From positions 604,686,709 through 604,750,708 of the forward strand of contig NC_081413.1 in the NCBI RefSeq assembly GCF_030272615.1: DNA of 64,000 nucleotides, written 5' to 3'. The DNA comes from Cryptomeria japonica (taxonomy: Eukaryota; Streptophyta; Pinopsida; Cupressales; Cupressaceae). Made by a program: the position numbers and the translations under genes. The notes under the pieces are model-generated. The model was not told where the DNA came from. It did not search any database and saw nothing but the letters and a program-made list of their open reading frames with translations. This document shows positions 37,492 through 48,869 of the stretch, piece by piece (within the stretch, counting starts at the first letter, position 1; each line of letters opens with the position of its first letter).

Positions 37492-38283
37492 TGTGATTGA
37501 AGGTTTTCTCATTGATGGCAACCTTGCAATCCTATGGCACCGGCAAGACATCATATCGACAAAGCATTACACAAGTAAGATAGTTCACCAGCATCAAAAC
37601 AAGATCACTCTACACTGGCACTGACATAGAAGAAAAGATGTATACTGGCATAGAGGCCGACAGGATTCTTGATATGTAATATTTTGATTATTATTGTAAG
37701 CCGACTTAGAAAATTGTAAAATGACTCTTGTATATAAAAGAGATCATTGTAGACATTTAGAAGAGTAAGGAAGCGAGCATAAAGAAAATTATTAGGTAGA
37801 CCTAATGTACGAATTATAGGTCAAGGATATATGTAAAGAACAGAGTTAGAACTGGTACTGAATCTGGCATTGGAGATGCTATTGTAAAGCAGTACAAGTC
37901 TTTGGATTAGTATAATCCTCATTGTAAGTCAGTGTGACTTCTCATTGAGCAGTGAGCTCTAGGTAGTTGGCCTTCTTGCATGTGTAGGCCCCTATTGTAA
38001 GTAATATTCTCTTATTGGCTAGTAAGTGAATATTGTGGGTCACAAATCCCACCGAGGTTTTTCCCACACCGGGTTTCCTCATTAAACATCTTGTGTTATG
38101 GTGTTCTTTTCATGTGGATGTTTCTGATTCTATTTATTGCATTAATTCTTGCATACCGGTATACTGCTATTTTATGTTCTGCATGTTTTAATTTAAGAAA
38201 TACTACTCACCGTTTAGATACTGATTCACCCCCCCCTCTCAGTATCTGTGGGAATCCTAAGACATATACTTTGGGAGTTGTCA
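37492..38283 (+). repeat. Solo LTR of a further Copia-like family
   Basis: About 792 bases from TGTGATTGAAGG to GTTGTCA, with flanking 5-mers TTGTG and ATGTG (four of five match). No primer site or coding region adjoins it. It contains a TATA-like TGTATATAAAAG near 37731, the conserved block CCACCGAGGTTTTTCCC...CGGGTTTCC (about 38049-38080) and a 9-bp perfect hairpin at 38216-38224/38239-38247 near its 3' end. These place it as an LTR in plus orientation. The outer boundaries are inferred from the TG...CA ends. Confidence 0.65.
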
Positions 38284-41200
38284 ATGTGTTCTTCTATGTA
38301 GTTGTCTCTATTGTATGTCAACTCTCTTATATCCTCCATATTTTTCTTCTACTGACTATTTCTCTATTCTTCCTTCTTTTTTATAATCTTTTTGGTTCCC
38401 CCCTATTAGTAATTAATTTTCTTGTAAAATTATTTTCTATTGAAATAACATCCAAATTTAAGTGTCATGATTTTAGTCTCTAAAAAATAAAATAAAAATT
38501 GTGAAATTTGTAAGATGGGATGTTTCCAAATCTAAGTTATTTTGGGTCGGAACAAAATGACATATCAAAAACTTAATTATTTGACTCAATTTTATTGAAT
38601 TCCAGCAAACCCCTTGCTCTATAGTCTATTTCATGCTCATTATACACTTTTGGAGATGAACAATGCATTTTCAAAGCTCTCTAAAGTTGACTATATATGA
38701 ATTCTAGAGATAACTATGAAGGCTCTAGATATTTTACCACTATATCCATGATTCCTAACTTAATTATTTAACATTCAAAACCTTCTTTCAAGATTGGCTT
38801 GTTGAAAATATATACATGCTCCCTTATGAAATGATAGTGGATCTCAACAAGCTTTCTTCATCCATGTAAATCAATATTTCGCACCAAAAATATTAATAAT
38901 ATATTATCATAATATATAGTTGTATCATTTTATTGTTCCTCTTTGAAGTCTACTTAGATCCTTTAATGTCAAATAGCTTAACATGTTGCTACATTCACTG
39001 CAATATACTTAGCTTCTATTATGAAAATAAAAACTATGGATTTATTCTTAGATGTCCATGAAACATCTTATAATCCCATGTGGATGCATCCTAATGTTCT
39101 CTTCCTATCAACTAATTTTCTTATCCAATTACTATTGATATATACAACTAGCCTAAACAATTGGTACCATAGATAATATCATAGTTGTTGGTACCATTTT
39201 TCATATCTTAGGATTCTCATACCTACATGCCAATCTATATCCCTTAATTTCTCTCTAAATCTAGATAATAATATTACTAGATGCATTATGCCAAGTATTG
39301 CTATTAAATCTATTACACAAGTACAACTATGCTCATGTATAGACTTGGGTTTACACTATTTTTGAGATATTCCTTTTTTTTTACAAGTATGGCTATTGGT
39401 ATTGGTGTAGACTTATTTTTTAGCATTCATTACCTCTTAAAAAAACTGCATATTAAATTTTAGAAATAAAAATACCACGATACACATGTTTATCTCAATG
39501 CCATGGAAATGTGTTACTAGACATAAGTTTATCGTTTTAGACTTTCTATTCATATCTTTAAAATAAAAAGTGAGGGAGTTATTATTTCCTATAAAAATTA
39601 AATCATTTATCTCCTAAATATGTTTAATGAGGTATGTGTGCCAACTAAAAATCTAATAAATCTTGGCAATGATACTATTAGTAATTCTTATTTAGGATCT
39701 GAACTTTATGATATTGTGATTGTCTATGATTATATGTTGTTGCTTTAGGCGGATAGCCTCTTTCAAGAGGGTTGTGTTTCTGGTTTAAGTAATTATGATA
39801 ATTTGCTACGTGGTTAGCTTCTTAAACTTTTTGGGCTTCTAGTTGTGTGATGTTAGTTTTTTTTCTATTGCTACTCTATTTTTCTACTTGATGTTTTATC
39901 ATTGTGAGAGATTAGGGCCCTATTCCCTGCTTAAGTAATAAAAAATAATTAAATTATCACAATGACCTTCCTTCATGTAGAGTATGGGTTCATCACTACT
40001 TTAACTAAAATTATTTCTCAACAAATATGAGCCAATTATATTATACTATAATTAAGATACTTGCTTCAACCTATAGATGAATTTATTTAGCCTATACATT
40101 TAATTTTCTTATCTTGGGACATCATAGTGAAGTGGATATTCAACATAAATTTCTTTATTTTTCTCTCCATTTAGGAATGTATATTTTATATACATTTTGT
40201 AGTCCTTCCACTTATGCTTAACTACTATGACTAGGAGTATTCACATGCTTTCCATTCTTATTATGAGATCATATGCCCTATCATTATCTCTTCCAAGTTT
40301 CTCTATGTATCCTTTTATGACAAACATTACTTTATTCCTTTCATTTATGGCTCCATTCTTCTAAAGATCAATGGGATGAACTAAAAGAACTTATATTACA
40401 ATTTAAATCTCATCTTAGTCACTAGGATAGCATCAAGCCACTAATATTTAACACTTTATCATTCCATCATTATCTACATTCAAATAATCCAAGCATAAAT
40501 TTATTTACATTATTTTAGTGTGAATTGCTTACTAGATCTCTACAAGATCATTAAATTATCACACCCCTAAAAGAATTAGATTTAGAAACATCTTTAGAAA
40601 ACTTTGCATTTCTATTCTACCTATAATCATGTATATCATCAACTTTTGAATTGTGTTCATGTTATTGTGTATACTACCTAGGAAGACATTTTATCTTGTA
40701 ATTGATTTTTTTATCTACTTGAATGAGGTTTTAGCTCTTAAAAATTAGTAAATCAGCACAACAAAGACTACTAATAAATCCTTGGACTAATTTAATACAG
40801 ACTTGGCCTATTTAAACCTCAATGGATACCATCTTAAGTCTAATAGAGCCCAAAAATGAACAATTATTGCCCTCTCTTATGAAATTTCCTATTGCTTTCC
40901 ACTATTTAATCATAAATGCTATTTTATCTTTAGTTATCTTCCATAGGTTCAATTATTGGTATTTTCTTTAAAAGTTATGAAGCAATAGCTTTGAGACCTA
41001 ATGCATATAAAAAGATGGAAATTATATTATATTTATACATAATTAGTTTTGAAGTTTAATCATTAGTAAATACAATCAAATGTGCAACATTAAGGGTCTG
41101 AATTTCTAATTAGAATTATGAGATTCCAGTAATTTTCACAAATAACAATCCATAACTTCCTATATTGAAACTTTGTTTGAGTGGGATTATAAATAGAGGT

Positions 41201-42803
41201 GGTTATTTAGAAAATTCATTCAATATCATCTAGAAATGATAGAGTATATTTGCTCTAGTACTAATAATTGTGACATGGTTTCTAAGTTCAATGCATATCC
41301 TAGTCAAAGAGATTCAATTAGGTTATAAAGGTGGAAGGTTTTATTAATGATTGATATTCAATAATAAATAAAAAAGGGTGTGAAATATAGATAAACTATT
41401 AGATAATATGAAAAACTTAGAATTAATAACAAAATTGTATTATGCTTAAATATGTTTATAGCCCCCAATAGGAACATAAAGAAGAACATGGGTGTAAATA
41501 GAAAGGAAAAAGTTGAAGAAAAGGTTTCCAAATTGAAGGAGATTTAGAGGACCCTTATGAGCAACATTCAAGAAATCATTGATTATTGCAAGGACTTAAT
41601 AAAAAATGAACTACTACCATTCAAGTGTTGTAGAAGAAACTCTTGAGAAGAAAAGATAAGTGGATGAGAAGGGATGTGATGCTCTCAAACCAAGGTTGCC
41701 TCTTGCAGCAAGTGCACAAAAGACTAAATCATATGTAAGAGAATCCTTGCTTTCCCAATTGGGCTAATATTTGTGTTGGTTGCTCTACCTTGTTAAGGGA
41801 GGGATGTTTTAAAGACCGTCTAGAATTCTTACAAAAAGAATTGTAGGCCATTAAGGGTGTGATGTCTCTTAATGAAATTTAGCTATTTGCTAGCTTTTAG
41901 CTAGCTTTTAAGTTTTTTATTGCATTTGTTCTAGTTTTCTAATTTAGTTTTTGCTAATCTCATGTCTTGTGAGATTTGTCTCTTTTGCCTTGATGGGTAA
42001 CTTGTAATGGGTTTGAATGCTTCCTATACTTATCTAATAAAAATTATATATACACAACTTCTAAGAATAGATAGCTATTCATTTAGCTTTCCTCAATACT
42101 TTAAATGCCTAGTCTACAATCAATGTGCATTTACATAATTTTATCATAGGGAAGGAATAAGATGCATTAATTATCATATTCTTGTTAAACTATCTCAACT
42201 ACTTAAAATCACTTGGACATATCAAGCTTTATTATACTAATATTATTAGAATATGAGACTAGAAAAAGTGATTTATGTGGTTGAATATTGTAATTTGAGA
42301 CATCATTGAAGAAATTTTAACAAGTTATTGACAAATTAAAAAAATTACTGAAAGATTGAAAAACGTATGTATATATGGTGCACGAAGAGTTGAGTGCGAA
42401 TAGGACAGTAACAAATGAAGAAATAACCCTTGCTTTCTATGCTCAAAGTTTGGTGAAGACATTTGTAAGCTCCTCATTAATTTGTGTATAAAGTAGCTCA
42501 ATTCCCTTATTGAGTACTTCATGAATTAAATTAATATGTAATTCAATTTGCCTTGTGTGAACATGGACCATTAAATTCTTAGATGTCTTCAAAACACTTT
42601 GATCATCACAATACATATGTGTGGGATTAAGTTATGACTATTGAAGATTCTCAAAAAGTTGTCAAAGTCATATTATCACAAATATGTTTGCAACATTTGA
42701 TTCATTCTTACAACTGCACAAAACAATAATGGATGCAATACTAAAATAGTAACAAAAAGTTTATTTTGTAAAGTATATGAAATGTAGCTGATCTGAATAT
42801 AAG
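38284..42803. other. No recognisable gene; AT-rich, probably old transposon debris
   Basis: No conserved reading frame. Around 39900-39945 and 41930-42045 there are 3'-end-like stretches followed by AATAAAAA-type signals (for example TAAGTAATAAAAAAT and CTAATAAAAATTATAT), which could be tails of decayed retrotransposons or retrocopies. I cannot assign a family. Confidence 0.4.
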
Positions 42804-43330
42804 TGTAGACACCTAAAATGAGCTTTTAATTAGATAAATATGTTATTTATTTAATTAATTAATTCATTAGCCTCTTCCACTATTAATTAAATAAATATTT
42901 TAATTATTTAATTTGTTTAGTCTTTCCTCTATTAATTAAATAAATACTTTTATTTATTTAATTAATACAAATTTACATTTTTCTTCTTATCCAAATGACA
43001 ACATGTCTCGCTAAATTACCTACTCTTTAATCTTGCCCCTTCATTTCAATTTAATCTTTTAATACTATTCATTCTTATCCTTCACCCTTCCACGTCTTAA
43101 TCTCCTTCCTTGATCTTTACCTACCATCAAATCTTATTGATTCCCTTTCACCTATGTGATCTTGGTCATTCATCTTTTAATTTCTTAATCTAAACCCTTG
43201 ATTCTCTTGGATATTTCTATAAAAAAAGTTTTCTCCTTCCATTTTGTCATCCATAATCAAGCAATCATACTTACATTTTTTTCTAACACACATCCTCACA
43301 ATCATACATCATATATATAGATTTGGATGA
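42804..43330. repeat. LTR-like start with ATTAATTAAATAAAT repeats
   Basis: TGTAGACACCTAAAATGAGC at 42804 resembles the opening of many plant Gypsy LTRs. It is followed by two ~60-base units ending CTATTAATTAAATAAAT (about 42848-42960). A TATA-like CTATAAAAAAAG occurs at about 43217. No partner LTR or coding region was found, so a solo or truncated LTR is only a possibility. Confidence 0.35.
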
Positions 43331-44309
43331 AGAATAGATTCTAATATTCCCTGAAAAGAAAGCACTTATCAAATTTTTAGCACCAACCTCATGGAACCCA
43401 TTTCAAGCTATATAATACCTTTTTAAATGGCATGCCATATTTTCCTTTCCCTTTTAAACAAAAATAAGAGGATGTATCACATATACCTTTTCTATTGAAT
43501 TTTCAATTGGGAATACACTTTTGACATCCATTTAGTTGATTTTTTAAACATGTTGAGAAGTAAATGCTATCAACACTTTGACTATGATCATCTTTGCAAC
43601 TAGAGGGAAGATTTTCTTTTAACTAACACATTTCAATTTAATTATAACCTATAACTACCAATCTAACTTCATACTTATCAATTGTTCCATTATATTCGAA
43701 TTTGACTTATAACACCTATTTACAATTAATAGCTTCTCTACTATCGTTAAATATACATCTCCATTCAATCCATCTCTTAATACAACACTTTCCATTTTAA
43801 TTTTTTTTTAAATTGCTTTGTCAAAAATGCTTGCTTTACAAAATCGACCTCATAGGTTTGTAATTTGATGAACATTTTCAATGCTATTTTAAATCTTTTT
43901 AGACGAACAGTAGATTGTGGAGTGGACAATGAGCTCTACCAGCATAGAAGCTTCCAAACAGTCCGGGCACGCATCATCCAAATCATCCAAATCATCCAAA
44001 AGACATCCATCACACCATGAAAGACAGATGAAAGTTGTCAGATCAACGTTGAAGTTGCAATGACCTTGTGGACATCAACTTATAAGGTAAGATTAAAAAA
44101 TTGCAACTGGGGGCTGTAAATAAGAAATTCCATGGTTTTTGCCAACGCCCTCATGGCCTGTAATAAATGGGAGCTATTGATTAGGGTATCAGCCTCCATC
44201 AAACTATAATCGAAGTAGCAGACAAAGAAATGTGGATGTATAGACATGGCACATGAACTGCTTGAGAAAATGGTCTGAACTGATGCAGCAAAGAACTTGA
44301 AAGATTCCA
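43331..44309. other. No recognisable gene
   Basis: AT-rich. A short run of three ATCATCCAA units lies at about 43974-43998. Nothing else stands out. Confidence 0.4.
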
Positions 44310-44895
44310 GGCAACTACAATTGGCAGGGTAGACACTAACTACGTGGTATTGCAAGCTCAAGCATGGCACGTAGATTGTGATAAAATGCCTCTAAAGAGC
44401 GTATTGTAGTTAGTCAAGTCCCAAGCAATACGTTATAAAGACTAGGAAACCTTTAGGCAAATACAATCGACATGTAGAAATGTGATTGTGAACTATACAA
44501 ATAGTGTGAAGGCACATAAAGGGCACATGAACTGACTGACAGGATGGTTGGCCCGGGCGGAAGTTTAAGAAGTTTTTGAATATCTGCTCTAACTGAGAGT
44601 AGGAAGAAAGGACTGCAATCCTTTCAGAGCGAGATGCATTGTACTCTACCTCTCTCGGAGTTATTTTAAAAGACATGGACTAGGAGGTTATAGAAATGCA
44701 AAACAAATGTAACTGGTAGGGTGTAAACATTCATCGCAGAATGAAATGAAAAGGAATTTGACGGCTGGGTTTAAAAAGCACACACTAAGCATTGCATGAA
44801 ATAGGTTATATAAATGGAAAACAAATATAATTGGGATGATGTAAATATTATTTGCCACAGAACGAAATGAAGAGGAATTTTCCAACTAGACTTGA
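44310..44895. repeat. Four degenerate copies of a 30-bp core in a duplicated block
   Basis: Cores at about 44310 (GGCAACTACAATTGGCAGGG), 44456 (GGCAAATACAATCGACATG), 44700 (AACAAATGTAACTGGTAGGG) and 44820 (AACAAATATAATTGGGATG) each lead into a TGTARAYA-like word. The last two sit in units of about 120 bases that also share GAAATGAARAGGAATTT. GCACATGAACTG occurs at both about 44250 and 44523. Spacing is about 120 bases or near-multiples, as in an eroded tandem array. Confidence 0.6.
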
Positions 44896-47880
44896 ACAGT
44901 TCAGTGGATACTAAGTCTTCATAATAATTATGAAGATTAGAAATAAGATGAATTAGAGATATTGACTAAGTGTAATAATCAAATTTAGGAGCCTATATTT
45001 TTTCCCTCTTTAAAATGATGTTACAAAGTAGCATCACATTAAAGATGATTAAAATGTCTATTAAAATATCTATTGGTAGATGATCTGGTCATAATGATAG
45101 TGAAGATGAGGATGAGGATGCCCCCTCAAGAGGATAGGTGAGTTCAAGAGAACATAAGTGTGCTCTCAAAATGGTTGAGACGATAAATTATGTATGGATG
45201 ATTATGGTAGATGTGTTATTGATGCATTAGCATAGGATTATGATGCCAATGCATATAACTAATGGCAATCATGCATGGTTTTGTTTATGTATGGATGCAT
45301 GATGTATCTATATAATGATTATGATTATGATTATTTTAATATGAAGGGTTATTACATTCTTAGGTTAACAAATCCAAAATAGATCTAAAACCAACCTAAT
45401 GGAGGAAGTGACTATATGAAGGAATGCATAGAATAAAAAATCTATGTTAACCTAAAATGAGCTAATGGGTACTATAGTTATTGAATTGGACACAAAGACA
45501 TTAATATGTGTTAATTAAAATATACATAAATGATAATGAAATGATTGAAATTGGTGAGGTGCATATGATGATTTGTACATGTGGGTAGGTAGTTATAATA
45601 CAATAGATGGAGGAGTGAGGCAAGTGGAAGATGACAATATTAAAGAAGAAAGAGGGATGAGTATTCATGTACACATGAAATCACTGATTAAATGGTCTTT
45701 AGGATAAGATAAATGGGATGGAGGGAGGGGAGATAGGAACTTATGATCAATGGATGAAGCAAATATATGCAATATATTAATTATATTATAGCATGGGATA
45801 CTATGCTCCGGGGTATGAGGAACTAGGGTTGCATTGTATGAAATCCATCGAGTTGACTCAACAAGCTTAAAGGTTAATCCAATGTCTCATAAGGTCATAG
45901 GAGGCATTGGTCAATACTATGTTGGAATACCAAAAAATGAAGGAATTTCCAAGTGTAGCAAAAAATTTTCAATGGACCTCAATAGGAACAATGAAGGAAA
46001 ACTATTAAAAATGATGCATAAAATTTAATACATGTGGCCTCTAGTTTCACCATAAAAAACACATTATGATATGATGGATTGTGGTGACCCTAGGTAGGTA
46101 AAGTAGGAATCCAAAAAGAAAGAAAAATAAAATAAAAAAGAACCAATGAAATAACTTGTATCTCAAGTAATTTTTTTAAAAAGGGGTTGGATGGGGTAGA
46201 TATGGCTTCATGTGAGGAATGATATATTCTATGAGGACCAATTATGAATGGGTGAGACTTAGGATTCTCATGAAAATAGGTGATCAAGAAGGATGAAACC
46301 AAAAACATTATTAATTTGTTGATGAATCAAATTAATATGGGGTCTTCAAAACATTAACAAAATGTATAAAAGGATGAGAGCTAACTAAACATTTCAACAA
46401 GGATGGACCTAGGTGATGATATAAGACTACCACTATTTATAGGATGCACAATATTTATAATGGATGATGTTTATGTTATATCCTATTGTACTAAGATTTG
46501 TCATGGTGAATGATGCATTGGTGAGGCTAAAATTCAAAGTAAGATTGATGGATGGGGTATTACTGATGTGTAATGATGTATCCTAAAATTTCATAGGGAT
46601 TGGGAAGGACACATCTTGATGATGATGATTGGTTTTGGATAAAGGTTTGTACCAAGGCTAGGAAAAATGACAATAATATGACTACGTTAGCTACATAGAT
46701 TGTATAGTCGGAGCAGATTAGGATTTTCTTATGATTTTCAATTGTGAGAAACATATGGATTACATAGGGGTAATGGAATTATGAGATTGATGATATTGGA
46801 TTGCATGGGTGGTATCATATAACTAAATACCAATGAAATAAGATCATGAGAAGAGGACGAGGTGGTATTAGGGATTGATGAAGGTAGTATAGTGAGAAAA
46901 GGATTCAGGAATGGAAGGACAATGGGATGAACACGTTTTAGATTAAAGGATGAGAGAAAGTATTAGATCATGGATCGGAGGATTTAATGTGATCACCAAG
47001 AATTATGTCAAAAAGCAATAAGATGTACCACTCTATACATGTCAAATGTGATAAGGCACTTGTATGCTGATGATAAGATAGTAGAGTATAATGGATATGA
47101 AATTGTGTTTATAATATGGATGGATTTGAGAAGAGGAAGAATGAAAAGTTATGTAGACAAAGATTTGGCAGGTTAATGTGGAATGCATTCCAAGAGGTGT
47201 CCAAAACATGTATAGATAGCTTCTAATCTTTCATTAATTTCTAAAGAAGTTTGGAGGAATTGAAATGGATATGATATGATAGGTAAGTAAGTAGGAGGAA
47301 TGAGGAAGATGATGGGTAAGTAATGAGATTGAACTTTTTGACAAGTGTAGAGAGAAAATGGATGGGGGAATTTGCACGTGACACATATTTACTATGTTTT
47401 CATCATGAAACTTGCTAAAGACACTTATTTACCATATTTTCACTATTGGGTATATTGTTTATTTTCTTTTTCATTTTTATTTTTGGGAAAGTTTATGGAT
47501 GGAGACAGATAAGAAAAATAATGTGGATAATTGGATTTGGACGATAGGTTATAAGAAGATGGAGGAAGGACAAAATTATTTAGCTTCATATTGAGGTGAT
47601 AAGAGACCATTTAGAGTGGTCATCAGATGTTGGTACAACCCTATTAGGATGGGTGGATTGTGTAAATACATTGACTATAAGGGGTTTTCATGCGATGAAG
47701 TATGTGGGATAAGTAATGAAGTTTTGTATAGTGTATGTGGTAAATGAAAGGACAGGATCGGAGCCTAATTAGTTGATGTTTTTAGGATCAACATTGGTCA
47801 TATCTTGATGGATGTTGCATGATTCGGTATTTTATATATTTCTTATTCAACCACTTGCTATTTTAGCTCTACAACTTTTT
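44896..47880. other. No recognisable gene; long C-poor, purine-rich tract
   Basis: From about 45060 to 47590 the plus strand is C-poor and rich in GATG, GGAT and TATG words. The skew persists for over 2 kb. Short open frames exist but none shows a motif. It ends just before the laccase promoter region. Confidence 0.5.
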
Positions 47881-47892
47881 TTATCTTGGCTC

Positions 47893-47900
47893 TATATATA
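47893..47900 (+). promoter_or_regulatory. Putative TATA box of the laccase gene
   Basis: CTATATATACCAC lies about 125 bases upstream of the chosen ATG at 48021, a normal plant spacing. The region between contains no competing ATG in good context except the short run before exon 1. Confidence 0.6.
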
Positions 47901-48020
47901 CCACTAGGCAATCAGCTTATTACTATTCAAGTAGTCTTAGAAACTAAGATTTACTTGCAGCTTTCAACATTGAAAAACTACTTTCTTTGCATGTTCGGAT
48001 GATTATTGTAGGTGACTGTA

Positions 48021-48131
48021 ATGTTGAGAATGTCAAGATGCTACTCAGCATCCTTTATGGTGCTGCTGTTTACATTCTTTGTCTCATTTGGTTCTCTCGC
48101 ATGGGCAGACTTGCATAGTCACACTTTCGTT
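48021..48131 (+). pseudogene. Laccase exon 1: signal peptide
   Basis: 37 codons from ATG 48021: two possible starts (MLRM) and a hydrophobic core FMVLLFTFFVSF ending SLAWA, a good signal-cleavage site. It then runs into HSHTFV, the usual opening of the mature enzyme. Donor GTATGTAG follows. Intact as sequence. Confidence 0.9.
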
Positions 48132-48530
48132 GTATGTAGATTTTAATATATTTATGTTATTTTATGAATAGAAATATTATAATAAACTATCAAAAAGCTT
48201 GATGAATCCATCTAGATATTTGCTCGATTTGATCTTTCATGAAAGTACCACAACATAAAAGTGAAGCTCGGGAGACAGATTTATTGCTAATATTAGGTTT
48301 TTGATTCATGTTTCAGCTTATCTTTATTGTGAGTTTAAATAGCATTTAATAGAATTGACGTATAGTACCTTATTAATATGATATGATAGCTAGGGTATAG
48401 ATCAACTGTTTTCCATTCGTTTGATTATTTAAAGAATCTAGAGCAGAGCTCTATGCACAAATACAGTTCACGCAATATTTTTAAGAGTTCTAACACTGTA
48501 TTTTTTTTATATTTTTGTTGATTTGCACAG

Positions 48531-48682
48531 ATTCAACCGATAAATATTACTCGGCTATGTGAGAATTATACCATAGTCACAGTGAATGGACAGCTTCCGG
48601 GTCCTACCCTGTATGCCCGAAATTGTGACACAGTTAATCTTACAGTTATTAACAGAGCCCAGCACAATGCTACCATCCACTG
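48531..48682 (+). pseudogene. Laccase exon 2: first cupredoxin domain
   Basis: 152 bases after acceptor TTTGCACAG. Encodes IQPINITRLCENYTIVTVNG, then QLPGPTLYAR and NATIHW, leading into the first copper-binding HWHG. Open throughout. Donor GTAAATCC; intron 2 is only 71 bases. Confidence 0.95.
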
Positions 48683-48753
48683 GTAAATCCATCTCTTGTA
48701 GACTGTCAATTTCATTGATGATTGAAAACCCATTAACAATAATTTGATTTCAG

Positions 48754-48869
48754 GCATGGAATCAGACAGATTCGCACAGCGTGGGCTGATGGCCCGAGTA
48801 CATTACACAGTGCCCTATCCAACCAGGGGGGAAATTTACGTACACCTTCACAATTATTGATCAGGAAGG
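48754..48869 (+). pseudogene. Laccase exon 3, 5' part, with frameshift
   Basis: Begins GCATGGAATCAGACAG after TTTCAG and encodes HGIRQIRTAWADGP. Then one base is missing at about 48798-48800: the laccase-like continuation YITQCPIQPGG is in the next frame. The last five bases, GAAGG, are the target duplication of Copia C. Confidence 0.95.
48865..48869 (+). repeat. Target site duplication of Copia C, left copy
   Basis: GAAGG, identical to 58323-58327 on the far side of the element. Confidence 0.95.

Noticed and set aside
38091-38483. 130-codon hydrophobic plus-strand frame
   Set aside because: It crosses the solo LTR 3' end, including the C-run hairpin, and has no recognisable domain.
44080-44885. 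Three neighbouring minus-strand open frames
   Set aside because: They overlap the degenerate repeat block and share similarity only through it.
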